From SZUA-36 sp963753105 (GTDB lineage: Bacteria; Pseudomonadota; Gammaproteobacteria; Xanthomonadales; SZUA-36), in contig CAVWBD010000003.1 in the NCBI GenBank assembly GCA_963753105.1, positions 62,001-126,000 on the forward strand: a stretch of 64,000 nt of DNA, written 5' to 3'. Below are positions 9,672-19,498 of the stretch, piece by piece. Made by a program: the position numbers and the translations under genes. The notes below the pieces were generated by a model. The model did no database searches and was not told where the DNA came from. It saw only the letters and a list, made by a program, of their open reading frames with translations. Every line of letters begins with the position of its first letter. The stretch's first letter is position 1.

Positions 9672-10538
9672 TTAGTGAGTTGTGGCTAGTGTCGCCAATC
9701 TTTGTCCGACCTGGACCGCATCTCCGGCGGCCAGGTCCGGCAATGCTTCAACCGCACCGCGCGGCATCAGCAGAATAACGGTAGAACCCATGTTGAAGCG
9801 CCCCATCTCCTTGCCCCGGTTCAGGGAAATGTTTTCACCCCGGTAATCGGTGCGGCTCACTTCCCTGTTGTCGTTGGGTGTGACTTCACCCGCCCACACG
9901 GTTTGCGTGCTGGATACCAGCATGGCGCCGACCAGCACCATGACCAGCGGTCCTGACTCGGTGGCAAAGACCGAAATGACGCGTTCGTTTCGGGCGAACA
10001 GGCCGGGAACCTGGCGCACGGTATACGGGGCAACCGAGAATAAGCGGCCCGGAACGTGGATCATGCTTTGTAGCAGGCCGCTGATCGGCATGTGAACGCG
10101 GTGATAATCACGTGGGGACAGGTAGATCGTGGAAAAAAAGCCGCCATCCAGCAGTGCACAGACCGGGTCGTTGGCAAGCAGGTCCTGCAGCGAATAGTCC
10201 TTGCCCTTGGCCTGCAGTATGCGGCCCCCGTTAAGTACGCCGGTCTCGGAGATCCTGCCATCACATGGGGAGAGCAGGGCAGCGGGCTCGGGATCAAATA
10301 CCCTGGCGCCGGGTTGCAACTTGCGTGTAAACCAGGCGTTGAAACAGCTATAGTCACCGGGATCCGGTGAAAGCGCTTCTTCAACGTCGATCCCAGCGAT
10401 ACGGCTGATAGCACGGATCAAAAAGTTTTTGATCCAAACCGTTTCATTGCGCATGACTGCGTACACCATGCGGGACAGTGTGTGCTGTGGCAGGATGTAT
10501 TGAAAACCTGCGAGTATGCGCTCGAAAACCGTTGTCAT
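9672..10538 (-). CDS. psd: Phosphatidylserine decarboxylase proenzyme
   Basis: Psd converts phosphatidylserine to phosphatidylethanolamine at the inner membrane. The frame is open from 10739, but similarity begins at ATG 10538 (MTTVFERILAGFQYILPQ), giving 288 residues, the usual size. The self-cleavage motif is FNMGST with Ser252, which becomes the pyruvoyl group of the small chain; the family norm is LGST, so Met replaces Leu just before the site. His residues in the DYHRVHMP motif are present. It is divergent from prmB across 84 bp. The 3' side carries the repeat-rich gap shared with the Oar-like receptor gene. Confidence 0.95.
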   Translation of the reverse strand: MTTVFERILAGFQYILPQHTLSRMVYAVMRNETVWIKNFLIRAISRIAGIDVEEALSPDPGDYSCFNAWFTRKLQPGARVFDPEPAALLSPCDGRISETGVLNGGRILQAKGKDYSLQDLLANDPVCALLDGGFFSTIYLSPRDYHRVHMPISGLLQSMIHVPGRLFSVAPYTVRQVPGLFARNERVISVFATESGPLVMVLVGAMLVSSTQTVWAGEVTPNDNREVSRTDYRGENISLNRGKEMGRFNMGSTVILLMPRGAVEALPDLAAGDAVQVGQRLATLATTH

Positions 10539-10570
10539 TGTGTATCCTGTCGTATGCTTTATTCGTTGCT

Positions 10571-10576
10571 TATAAT
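10571..10576 (+). promoter_or_regulatory. Possible -10 box for prmB
   Basis: A perfect TATAAT lies 46 bp upstream of the prmB start in the psd/prmB divergent gap. No good -35 hexamer is visible at 16-18 bp, so the call is tentative. Confidence 0.3.
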
Positions 10577-10622
10577 GCGCTTCAGCTTGTGCGAAGTGCA
10601 AGACCAGGGAATTGGATGATAT

Positions 10623-11537
10623 ATGAAGACCGCCGGACATTGGCTTGAATATTGTGCGACCGAGATGGGCCGGGCCGGCCTGTTTTTTGGCCACGGCACG
10701 GACAATGCGCATGATGAGGCGGCCTGGATGCTGTTGCATGTGCTTGGAATGCCACTGGACGGCAGCTTTGAAGATTGGGACCGGACGCTGGGTGAGACCG
10801 GGGAACGACGGCTTGAGGCCTTGCTCAAACGCAGGATAGAAGAGCGTATACCGCTGGCCTACCTGACGGGTGAGGCCCGTTTCTGCGGCCTGGATTTTGT
10901 CGTAACCCCTGACGTACTGGTGCCACGCTCACCGCTGGCCGAATTGATTCCTGAACGCTTTTCACCGTGGCTGGAAATCTCACCCGGTGACAGCCTGCTG
11001 GATATGTGTACCGGGGGTGGCTGTATCGCAATAGCAATGGCTTCTCACATGCCGGATGTTGATGTGGACGCCGTGGACATTTCCGCCGGGGCCCTTAAAG
11101 TGGCTTCGCAAAATGTTGCACGTCACCACCTGCAGGACAGGGTCCGGCTGGTGCAGTCCGACCTGTTTTCCGGGCTCAGTGAGCAGCCTTATGACCTGAT
11201 CGTCAGCAATCCGCCTTATGTCTCAGCCGAGGCATTTGCAAATTTACCGCCGGAATACCAGGCCGAACCCGGCAGCGGGCTGGTCAGCGGGGAAGACGGA
11301 CTGGATATTGTGCTCAAAATACTGGATGCTTGCCCTGCGTACCTGGCAGAAGGTGGCATCCTGATCGTTGAGGTCGGGGAGAGTGCACCAACATTGATTG
11401 AACTGCTGCCACGTACGCCATTTTTATGGCTGGATTTCCAGCATGGTGGAGACGGTGTTTTCCTGCTGGAGTATGATCAGCTAATCGCATGTCAGGCTGA
11501 CGTGCAAACTGCCCTGGAGCGAAGAAACAATGTCTGA
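10623..11537 (+). CDS. prmB: Ribosomal protein L3 N5-glutamine methyltransferase
   Basis: PrmB methylates a glutamine of ribosomal protein uL3 using S-adenosylmethionine. The 304-residue protein has the HemK/PrmB N-terminal helical domain, the RIPLAYLTGEARFCGLDF linker, a SAM-binding motif (LLDMCTGGGCIAIAMA) and the catalytic NPPY at about residue 196, which holds the target glutamine. The N-terminal length matches PrmB better than PrmC, and the neighbour aroC is the usual gammaproteobacterial partner of prmB. Its stop overlaps the aroC start by 8 bases, so the two genes are probably co-transcribed. Confidence 0.93.
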   Translation: MKTAGHWLEYCATEMGRAGLFFGHGTDNAHDEAAWMLLHVLGMPLDGSFEDWDRTLGETGERRLEALLKRRIEERIPLAYLTGEARFCGLDFVVTPDVLVPRSPLAELIPERFSPWLEISPGDSLLDMCTGGGCIAIAMASHMPDVDVDAVDISAGALKVASQNVARHHLQDRVRLVQSDLFSGLSEQPYDLIVSNPPYVSAEAFANLPPEYQAEPGSGLVSGEDGLDIVLKILDACPAYLAEGGILIVEVGESAPTLIELLPRTPFLWLDFQHGGDGVFLLEYDQLIACQADVQTALERRNNV

Positions 11538-12592
11538 TAACACCTTCGGACGACTGTTCAGAGTAACGACCTTTGGCGAGAGCCACGGGCCGGCCATTGG
11601 TTGTGTAATTGACGGCTGCCCACCGGGCCTGGAAATCGATACCGCTGAAATCCAGCAGGAGCTTTTGCGCCGGGCAAGCGGCAAGAGCCGGCATACCTCG
11701 CAACGCAAGGAAAAAGACGAGGTACAAATACTTTCCGGTGTGTTTGAAGGACGCACCACGGGAACCCCCATCGCGCTCGTGATTGAAAACACGGATGCCC
11801 GCTCCGGTGATTACAGCGATATTTCACAGAAATTCCGGCCCGGTCATGCGGATTTTACCTATTGGAAGAAATACGGTTTTCGTGACTACCGCGGAGGCGG
11901 GCGGTCTTCAGCACGTGAAACCGCGATGCGTGTTGCAGCCGGCGCGATCGCCAAAAAATACCTGCGTGAGCAATTCGGTATCGAAATTCAGGGCTGGCTG
12001 GCCCAGCTGGGTCCGATCCGGACCGATAGCGGTCATGGACATGGACAGTATCGAAGACAACCCGTTTTTTTGCCCGGATCCCGGTATCGTTGCCGAACTC
12101 GAGCAGTACATGGACAGATTACGCAAGGCCGGTGATTCCTGCGGGGCGCGCATCAATGCAGTGGCACGGGACGTGCCCGCAGGATTGGGCGAGCCGGTCT
12201 ACGGCAAGCTGGATGCGGACCTGGCAACGGCGATGATGAGTATCAACGCCGCCAAGGGCGTGGAAATCGGCGCCGGCTTTGACTGCGTCGAGCAACTGGG
12301 CACCGAGCACCGCGATGAAATCACCCCGGAAGGTTTTCTGGGCAACCACGCGGGCGGCATCCTGGGCGGTATTTCCAGCGGCCAGGACGTACGTGTCAGC
12401 GTGGCCTTCAAGCCGACCTCGAGCCTGCGTATCCCGTGTCGCAGCGTGGACACCGAGGGTCGTGAAGTAGAAGTCGTTACCAAGGGACGTCATGACCCTT
12501 GCGTGGGTATCAGGGCAACACCAATCGTCGAAGCGATGTTGGCGCTCGTTTTAATGGATCACGTGCTGCGGCAACGGGCACAGAATGGCTAG
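11530..12592 (+). CDS. aroC: Chorismate synthase (frameshifted in this sequence)
   Basis: AroC makes chorismate from 5-enolpyruvylshikimate 3-phosphate with reduced FMN. Full-length similarity to the enzyme runs through both frames: N-terminal SGNTFG-like start with FGESHGPAIG, then RPGHADFTYWKKYG and RGGGRSSARETA. After a break near 12030 it resumes with EDNPFFCPD, AGLGEPVYGKLDAD, GGILGGISSGQ and GRHDPCVGIR. Removing one base near 12030 gives 353 residues, the normal size. Because the gene is essential for aromatic synthesis and every motif is intact, a sequencing indel is much more likely than a pseudogene. Confidence 0.93.
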
Positions 12593-12610
12593 TAAGGGAT
12601 ATTTGAAAAA

Positions 12611-13645
12611 GTGAATAACAAATTAAAAATAGCGGTCGCTGGTGCTACGGGCGCCGTGGGCGAGACCATGCTTTCGATACTGAAGGAGTACGGTTTTGCC
12701 GATGCCGAAGTGCACGCCCTGGCCAGTGAAAAATCGCTGGGCCGGACAGTCGAGTTCGGACGCCGCAAGCTCGACGTGGAAGTACTGGATGATTACGATT
12801 TTACCGGTACAGACTTCGCGCTGTTCTCGGCGGGTGCCGGGGTCAGCCTGGTGCACGCACCCAGGGCGGCCGCAGCCGGCTGCACGGTGATTGATAACAC
12901 GTCAGCCTTCCGCCGCGACGATGCGATCCCGCTGGTGGTGCCGGAAATCAACGGCGACCTGCTCACGGACCTGGAGCCCGGCACAATCATTTCCAATCCA
13001 AACTGCTCGACCATCCAGATGCTGATTGCCATCGCGCCCATCCATGCGCTGGCGGGCATTGAACGGATCAACGTTGCGACCTACCAGTCGGTCTCAGGAG
13101 CCGGTAGCAAGGGTTTGGAGGAACTGGCGCACCAGACCATGGACCGGCTCGCTTTTCGCGACGTCAAGCCATCGGTTTTTGCCCAGCCAATTGCTTTCAA
13201 CGCCATCCCGGTCATTGACACGATGCAGGACAACGGCTACACACGTGAAGAAATGAAACTGCATTGGGAAACCCGTAAAATTTTGCGGGACGAGACGATC
13301 GCGGTTAACGCCACGGCGGTGAGAATCCCGGTGTTCTACGGGCATTCCGAGGCAGTACACCTGGAAACGGCCAAAGATGTGAGCCTGGAAGATGTGCGCG
13401 AAGCAATGCACGCTGCCCCGGGGCTGGAACTTGTCGATAGCATTGAACCTGCAGAGCAGGTGACGGCGGTCACCCACGGCGCCGGCAAGGACGCGGTGTT
13501 TGTAGGCAGGTTAAGACGGGACCTCAGTCACCCGCGTGGAATCAGTATGTGGGTGGTCGCTGACAATGTCAGGAAAGGCGCCGCGCTGAACGCTGTGCAG
13601 ATACTGGAAGCCATCTCAAAATCGATGGTCACGGGAAAAATGTAG
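12611..13645 (+). CDS. asd: Aspartate-semialdehyde dehydrogenase
   Basis: Asd reduces aspartyl phosphate to aspartate semialdehyde, the branch point to lysine, diaminopimelate, threonine and methionine. It starts at GTG 12611 and has 344 residues. The NADP-binding motif AGATGAVGE is at the N-terminus, and the catalytic cysteine is Cys132 in SNPNCSTIQM. The active-site histidine lies near GRLRRDLSHPRG. The short form (about 340 residues) is the Pseudomonas-type enzyme, which commonly sits upstream of fimV, as here. Confidence 0.95.
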   Translation: MNNKLKIAVAGATGAVGETMLSILKEYGFADAEVHALASEKSLGRTVEFGRRKLDVEVLDDYDFTGTDFALFSAGAGVSLVHAPRAAAAGCTVIDNTSAFRRDDAIPLVVPEINGDLLTDLEPGTIISNPNCSTIQMLIAIAPIHALAGIERINVATYQSVSGAGSKGLEELAHQTMDRLAFRDVKPSVFAQPIAFNAIPVIDTMQDNGYTREEMKLHWETRKILRDETIAVNATAVRIPVFYGHSEAVHLETAKDVSLEDVREAMHAAPGLELVDSIEPAEQVTAVTHGAGKDAVFVGRLRRDLSHPRGISMWVVADNVRKGAALNAVQILEAISKSMVTGKM

Positions 13646-13732
13646 CTGGAAACCTGATGCCGGCAAAAGTAAACTCATGAAAACCGGTTTGTTTTGTACT
13701 CAACTGGTGGTCTGAGAGGGACAGGGAATACC

Positions 13733-15959
13733 ATGTGCAAGAAAATTCAATGGATTATTACAAGTGTGTTGGCCATATTCAGCCCGGCCTTGTTCGCGCT
13801 CGGTCTTGGTGGGGCTTCGGTTGAATCCTACCTGGATCAGCCGCTGGATGTTCGGGTTGAGGTAATCAGCCAGTCCAGCGAAGAATTGCAGAGTGTTACC
13901 GTGGGCCTGGCGTCTGCCGATGATTTCGAGATGCTCGGTCTTAGCCGTTCGGCCATCACGGTACCGCTTGAATTCAAACTGGTTTCGGATGTGCGGCAAC
14001 CGTATATCCATATTACCAGCGACCTGAAGGTCAATGAGCCAGTCGTCCAGGTGCTGGTCGAGGTAGTTTGGGCCAGCGGCAGGATGTTGCGTGAATACAC
14101 GCTGTTTTTGGATCCGCCAACGATCTCCTCATCCGCACCGCAACCGGACATTACACCCGCCCCGCAGCCAGCAGTGGTTGAGACACCACCGGTAGAAAGC
14201 CAACCGGCCGCAGCCGTAACCATGCCACTGCCTGCAGTGGTGGAAGAACCCGCTGCGGAAGAAGTTTCAATACCTGAAACGATGGATGAAGCGCCCGTTG
14301 AAGAGGCTGTAGAAGAAGTTGTAGAAGATACTTACGAAGCAGAAGCGGTAGCCGCTGATGAACCTGTTGACGATGTCATGGAAGAGGCCGTTGAACAAGC
14401 CGTGGCAACGGAAGTGGTTACCGATGATGCTGCAATTGAACCGGCAGCAGCGGAAGAAACCGCTACTGAAGAAATCGCTACTGAAAAAACAGGGATCGAT
14501 GCTACGGATGATGAAGCAATCGAAGAAGATGTGCTTGCAGATGAGTTGGCCACAGAAGATGCCACTGGGGCAGAAGAAGTTATCGAGCCCGAAGCGATGG
14601 CCGAAGAGCTTGTTGATGATGACCTGCCCATGGACACCGGTGAAGAAGTTGCCGATGCCATGGATGAACCGGAGCAGGAAACTGTCCGGGAACAGGAGCA
14701 ACAGGCGGAGTCACGGGATGACGCCTACCCCGTTGATGAGGAGATTTACGGCCCCGTGGAACGAGGTGAGACCCTGTGGGGTATTGCCCGTGAATACAGC
14801 CGCGACACCGGTCACTCGATCAACCAGACCATGCTGGCCCTGCAACGCAAGAACCCCGAGGCCTTTATTAGTGGCAATATCAACTTTTTGAAACGCGGTG
14901 CAATTCTGCGTATGCCTGAAGGGCGCGATATCACCCGTTTGACTTCGCGCCAGGCGATGCTGGAAGTCATGCGGCAGGAGGAAGAATGGCGCAGCGGTAT
15001 TCCAAGCGTAGCGCCTGATTACGCGACACCAGTGGTCGACGACAGTGGTGATTACCAGGAATACGTAGCGGATGAACCTGCCGAGCCCGTAGCAGAAGAA
15101 GATACCGGACACCTCGAACTGGTGCCACCCGTTGAAGAAGGCACCCGGGAAGAGTTGCTGGCGGAACCGAGCCCCTCAACACAAGCCATCAAGGAAGAAC
15201 TGTCGCGGACCGAAGAAGAATTGATCAACGTCCAGCAGGAAAATACCTACCTCGCCGAACGTATCCAGGAACTGGAAAGCGAGACCGAAGCACAGACCGA
15301 TGCCCGCCGTTGCGGTTGAATCAAGTGAATTGGCAGCGATGGAATCCCAGTTGGCCGAGGAACGTGCAGCCGATGAGCCCGAGGCACCCATTGCGGTAAC
15401 GCCGGGTGGCGAATCGGAGTCGTGGTTCTCGGGCAGGAACATGCTGATGCTGGGTGGGCTGTTGCTCTTGATCATTCTGATCACCTGGTTGTTACGGCGC
15501 AGGGGTTCTGACGAATTTGAGGCTGAAGCAGAAGTTGTTGAAGATGCCGGGGCTGAACCAGAACCCGAACCCGAACCCGAACCCGAACCCGAACCCGAAC
15601 CCGAACCCGAACCGGAACCCGAACCCGAACCTGAACCTGAACCTGAACCTGCAGCCACGGAAGCCGCAGTTGCTGCCGTGGCAGGCGCAGAAGCTGAAGA
15701 CGAAGCAGAAGCAGAAGACGAAGCAGAAGCAGAAGCAGAAGACGAAGCAGAAGCAGAAGCAGAAGACGAAGACGAAGCAGAAGCCGAAGCAGATGAAGGC
15801 ACTGCAGAAGCAGGCGATCCTGAAATCAAGCTGGACCTGGCACGCGCCTACCTGTCACTCGGTGACAAGGAAGCATCGCGCTCGATGCTCGAGGATGTCC
15901 TGAAAAGCGGCAGCGAGAAGCAGAAGGCGGAAGCCCAGCAAATGATGGACGAACTCTGA
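13733..15959 (+). CDS. fimV: FimV-like polar hub protein (one frame break)
   Basis: FimV is an inner-membrane peptidoglycan-binding hub for type IV pili and polar proteins. ATG 13733 follows a GAGAGGGACAGG ribosome-binding region. The protein (about 741 residues) has a signal peptide and a conserved N-terminal domain (LGGASVESYLDQPLDVRVE), then a long acidic A/E/V-rich region. A FimV-type LysM segment follows (VERGETLWGIARE), then one membrane helix (MLMLGGLLLLIILITWLL). The cytoplasmic tail has 16 EP repeats and EAED repeats and ends in the FimV C-terminal TPR motif (KLDLARAYLSLGD). The frame breaks near 15300. Context asd-fimV-truA is classic. Confidence 0.9.
15555..15650 (+). repeat. Hexanucleotide GAACCN tandem repeat inside fimV
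   Basis: Sixteen in-frame units of GAACCC, GAACCT, GAACCA or GAACCG encode 16 Glu-Pro pairs just after the membrane helix. Because the unit is six bases, length changes keep frame. It is followed to about 15790 by imprecise GAAGCAGAAGAC-type units encoding EA/ED repeats. Confidence 0.9.
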
Positions 15960-15990
15960 CGGATGCCGAGGTCAAAAAACCGGGTGTACC

Positions 15991-16014
15991 GCGGCGCCTG
16001 GCTGTAGGCGCCGC
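15991..16014. repeat. GC-rich hairpin between fimV and truA
   Basis: GCGGCGCCT and AGGCGCCGC are perfect 9-bp arms around GGCTGT. No T tract follows, so it is not a typical terminator. It could attenuate read-through or protect the fimV 3' end. Confidence 0.5.
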
Positions 16015-16037
16015 CTGTCAGCACGCGGTCTGTTAGC

Positions 16038-16829
16038 ATGCGTTACGCATTGGGAATAGAGTACGACGGCAGCGGCTTTTCCGGTTGGCAGCGGCAGGAT
16101 CATGCCCCATCGGTACAGGACTCCGTTGAACAGGCGGTGAGCACGGTCGCCAATCATCCCGTTACCGTCACCGCAGCTGGTCGCACGGATACCGGTGTTC
16201 ACGCCCGTTGCCAGGTCGCACATTTTGACAGTGACTCCGAACGCTCGGACCGTCAATGGACACTCGGTATCAATTCCAATTTGCCAGATGGTGTACGCGT
16301 TCTTTGGGTACAACAGGTGGACGGCAGTTTTCATGCACGTTTCGGCGCATATTCGAGGAGCTACCGCTACCGCATCATGAACCGCTGGGTGCGCCCGGCC
16401 ATCGGCGTGGAGTATTACGCCTGGTGCCGCGAGCCACTCGATGAAGAACTTATGCACCGGGCAGCACAGTTGCTGTTGGGTAAGCACGATTTCAGCGCGT
16501 TCCGTTCGGCGGGCTGTTCGGCGCAGCATGCGTTCCGGGAAGTCACGTCGATCAGCGTGACCCGCGCAGGGGAGGTCGTGGACGTGGATATAAGCGCCAA
16601 CGCCTTCCTGTACCACATGGTGCGCAACATCGTGGGCAGCCTGATGGCCGTTGGCCGCGGTGAGCAGTCCATTGAGTGGTTTGCAGAAATCTTTGCCGGC
16701 AAGGACCGCAAACTGGCGGGTGTGACCGCTGAATCGCAGGGCCTGTATTTCATGAACGTGCGTTATGATCCGAAGTATGGTCTGCCGGAGACGTTTGAGC
16801 CCTTTCCAACCTTCCCGGCTGAACAATGA
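16038..16829 (+). CDS. truA: tRNA pseudouridine(38-40) synthase
   Basis: TruA isomerises uridines 38-40 in the anticodon arm of tRNAs to pseudouridine. The 263-residue protein has the catalytic Asp51 in AGRTDTGVHA, and the family motifs YRYRI and FLYHMVRNIVG. The stop overlaps the start of trpF (ATGA). The order fimV-truA-trpF is common in gammaproteobacteria. Confidence 0.96.
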   Translation: MRYALGIEYDGSGFSGWQRQDHAPSVQDSVEQAVSTVANHPVTVTAAGRTDTGVHARCQVAHFDSDSERSDRQWTLGINSNLPDGVRVLWVQQVDGSFHARFGAYSRSYRYRIMNRWVRPAIGVEYYAWCREPLDEELMHRAAQLLLGKHDFSAFRSAGCSAQHAFREVTSISVTRAGEVVDVDISANAFLYHMVRNIVGSLMAVGRGEQSIEWFAEIFAGKDRKLAGVTAESQGLYFMNVRYDPKYGLPETFEPFPTFPAEQ

Positions 16830-17473
16830 CCCGGACCCGGATTAAAATCTGTGGCCTGACACGCGGCGAGGATGTAAAGTGCGCGGTCAGTTGTGGTGCA
16901 CACGCCATTGGCTTTGTTTTCGCACAAAGCCCGCGCCGGATCAGTCCGCAAATAGCGGCCCGGTTGGCCGGTGACGTCCCGGCAGGTGTCTTGCGCGTGG
17001 GATTGTTCCTGGACCAGGACCAGGCTGAAATTGAGCGGGTGCTCGCCACGGTGCCACTCGATGTTTTGCAGTTCCATGGCCGGGAAACCGAACAGCAATG
17101 CGGCGTTCATGGTTTGCCGTGGCTGAAGGCAGTGGCCATGGAAGACAATGGCTCACTGGAACGTGCAGGGCAAGCCTACCCGGGTGCGGAGGGCCTGTTG
17201 CTCGATAGCCACCAGGCCGGCCAGCGGGGCGGCAGTGGCCAGGTGTTCGACTGGTCGCTGGTACACGCGGTCGCCAAACCGATATGGCTGGCGGGCGGTC
17301 TGGATGCGGTCAACGTGGGTGAGGCCATACGCGAGGTCCGGCCATATGCCGTGGATGTGTCCAGCGGTGTCGAAGTCACGCCGGGGATCAAGGACGCCGG
17401 TAAAATATCCGCATTTATTGCGGCGGTCAAAGAGGCCGATAAACTTATTGCAGGTAGTGAATGTAATGAATGA
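16826..17473 (+). CDS. trpF: Phosphoribosylanthranilate isomerase
   Basis: TrpF performs the third-from-last part of tryptophan synthesis, an Amadori rearrangement of N-(5-phosphoribosyl)anthranilate. It is a separate 215-residue TIM barrel, not fused to TrpC as in E. coli. The catalytic Cys9 is in IKICGLTR and the catalytic Asp in VDVSSGVE, followed by PGIKD. It overlaps truA by 4 bases and trpB by 8, so it is translationally coupled to both. Confidence 0.95.
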   Translation: MTRTRIKICGLTRGEDVKCAVSCGAHAIGFVFAQSPRRISPQIAARLAGDVPAGVLRVGLFLDQDQAEIERVLATVPLDVLQFHGRETEQQCGVHGLPWLKAVAMEDNGSLERAGQAYPGAEGLLLDSHQAGQRGGSGQVFDWSLVHAVAKPIWLAGGLDAVNVGEAIREVRPYAVDVSSGVEVTPGIKDAGKISAFIAAVKEADKLIAGSECNE

Positions 17474-18671
17474 ACAATACCAGCCCGGCCCTGACGAGCG
17501 CGGCCACTTCGGTACCTTTGGTGGGCAATTTGTGTCCGAGACGCTGATGCATGCGCTGGATGAGTTGCGCGAGGCCTACGATCGCTGGCGGAAAGACGAG
17601 GAATTTATCCGCAGGATGGACGAGGACCTGGCGTATTACGTCGGGCGTCCGTCGCCGGTCTACTATGCCCAGCGGTACACGTCAGCGGCCGGTGGGGCAA
17701 AAATCTTCCTGAAGCGGGAAGACTTGAACCATACCGGCGCACACAAGATCAACAACACCGTTGGCCAGGGTTTGCTGGCCCACCACATGGGTAAAAAACG
17801 TGTCATTGCTGAGACCGGCGCCGGGCAGCACGGCGTGGCGTCGGCAACAGTTGCCGCGCGTCTCGACCAGTCCTGCCGTGTTTACATGGGTGAAGTGGAC
17901 ATACACCGCCAGGCCATCAACGTCTTCAGGATGCGTTTGCTGGGCGCGGAAGTGTGCAGTGTTACATCGGGCTCGGCAACGCTCAAGGATGCGCTTAACG
18001 AGGCCCTGCGCGACTGGGTGACCAACGTGGATGAGACGTTCTACATCATCGGCACGGTGGCGGGACCACACCCCTACCCGGAAATGGTGCGGGATTTCAA
18101 TGCCGTGGTCGGGCGTGAGGCGCGTCGCCAGATGCTGGAACTGTACGGCCAGTTGCCGGATGCACTGGTTGCCTGCGTGGGCGGTGGTTCCAATGCCATG
18201 GGCTTGTTCCACCCGTTCCTGGATGATACGAATGTGAAGATGTATGGCGTAGAAGCCGCCGGCCGTGGGCTGGCGACTGGCGAGCATGCGGCTTCGCTGT
18301 GTGCCGGCCGGCCGGGTGTGTTGCACGGTTGCCGTACCTATTTACTGGATGATGACGCCGGTCAGATCCAGCATACCCACTCGGTTTCCGCTGGACTCGA
18401 TTATCCCGGGGTTGGCCCGGAACACGCCTGGCTCAAAGAACAGGGGCGTGCTGATTACGTCAGCGTGACCGACGAGGAAGCTTTAACAGCCTTTCACCAG
18501 CTAACCCGGCTCGAGGGCATCATGCCGGCACTCGAAAGCGCCCACGCGCTGGCCTATGGTTTCAAACTGGCATCGGGCATGCGCCCGGATCAGAGCGTGT
18601 TGATCAACCTGTCTGGCCGTGGTGACAAGGATGTACAAACGGTTGCCGACCTGGAAGGCCTGAGCTTATGA
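17466..18671 (+). CDS. trpB: Tryptophan synthase beta chain
   Basis: TrpB condenses indole with serine to tryptophan using PLP. The frame is open from 17148, but the protein begins at ATG 17466 (MNEQYQPGPDERGHFG), giving 401 residues. The PLP lysine is Lys94 in NHTGAHKINN. GAGQHGVA and the glycine-rich phosphate loop CVGGGSNAMG are intact. The stop overlaps the trpA start (ATGA), fitting equal production of the alpha2-beta2 complex. Confidence 0.96.
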   Translation: MNEQYQPGPDERGHFGTFGGQFVSETLMHALDELREAYDRWRKDEEFIRRMDEDLAYYVGRPSPVYYAQRYTSAAGGAKIFLKREDLNHTGAHKINNTVGQGLLAHHMGKKRVIAETGAGQHGVASATVAARLDQSCRVYMGEVDIHRQAINVFRMRLLGAEVCSVTSGSATLKDALNEALRDWVTNVDETFYIIGTVAGPHPYPEMVRDFNAVVGREARRQMLELYGQLPDALVACVGGGSNAMGLFHPFLDDTNVKMYGVEAAGRGLATGEHAASLCAGRPGVLHGCRTYLLDDDAGQIQHTHSVSAGLDYPGVGPEHAWLKEQGRADYVSVTDEEALTAFHQLTRLEGIMPALESAHALAYGFKLASGMRPDQSVLINLSGRGDKDVQTVADLEGLSL

Positions 18672-19480
18672 ACCGCAGGATCAAGGACTGTTTCGATGGC
18701 GCTGCGACCAATGGGCGCAAGGTACTGATACCGTTCATCACCGCCGGTGACCCTGAACCGGCGTGGACGGTGGATATCATGCACGCGCTGGTTGAAGCAG
18801 GGGCTGACCTGATCGAACTGGGTGTGCCGTTCTCGGATCCGATGGCAGATGGCCCGGTTATACAAACGGCCAGTGAGAGGGCGATCGACAAGGGCGTGAC
18901 ACTCTCCACGGTGCTGGACATGGTGACGGACTTCCGCCGCGTTGACGACCGGACACCGGTGGTGCTGATGGGGTATATGAACCCGTTGGAACGCTTTGGC
19001 CGGCAGGCTTTTCCGGCCGCAGCAAAAGCCGCCGGTGTGGATGGCTTGTTGCTGGTTGATTGCCCGCCTGAAGAACGTGATGACCTGGGTGCTGCCATGA
19101 TTGAGGCGGACATTGATGCCGTTAGCCTGGTCGCACCCACCACGACCCGGGAGCGCGTGGCACATATCGCGACGCACGCCAGTGGTTTTATCTATTACGT
19201 ATCGCTCAAGGGGATCACCGGGGCCGGTCAGTTGGATATGGCAGAGCTGCAAAAGCCGATTAAACAGATCAGGGTCTTCAGCGATCTTCCGGTCGCAGTC
19301 GGTTTTGGTATCAAGAATGCCGAAATGGCCGTCACGGTTGCCACGCATGCCGATGCCGTTGTCATCGGCAGCGCGCTGGTTGAAGTCCTGGCGAAAGCCG
19401 CTTCATCCAGGGAAGCCTGTACACAGGCCCGGGCTTTTGTTGCGCCGGTGCGTAACTCATTGGACAATGTAGCGCGCTAA
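18668..19480 (+). CDS. trpA: Tryptophan synthase alpha chain
   Basis: TrpA cleaves indole-3-glycerol phosphate to indole, which is channelled to TrpB. The 270-residue TIM barrel has both catalytic acids, Glu50 and Asp61, in ADLIELGVPFSDPMADGP. The phosphate-binding segment is VGFGIKNAEMA. It overlaps trpB by 4 bases and precedes accD by 18 bases. Confidence 0.96.
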   Translation: MNRRIKDCFDGAATNGRKVLIPFITAGDPEPAWTVDIMHALVEAGADLIELGVPFSDPMADGPVIQTASERAIDKGVTLSTVLDMVTDFRRVDDRTPVVLMGYMNPLERFGRQAFPAAAKAAGVDGLLLVDCPPEERDDLGAAMIEADIDAVSLVAPTTTRERVAHIATHASGFIYYVSLKGITGAGQLDMAELQKPIKQIRVFSDLPVAVGFGIKNAEMAVTVATHADAVVIGSALVEVLAKAASSREACTQARAFVAPVRNSLDNVAR

Positions 19481-19498
19481 GCACTTGCCGCTGAGGTT

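Noticed and set aside
14267..14701. Minus-strand frames with repetitive Ser/Ala or Phe/Ile-rich proteins in fimV (also 15176-15829)
   Set aside because: They are mirror images of the acidic low-complexity region of FimV and have no start signals.
15991..16014. Terminator after fimV
   Set aside because: The hairpin is strong but is followed by CTGTCAGC, not T's, and truA lies 24 bases on.
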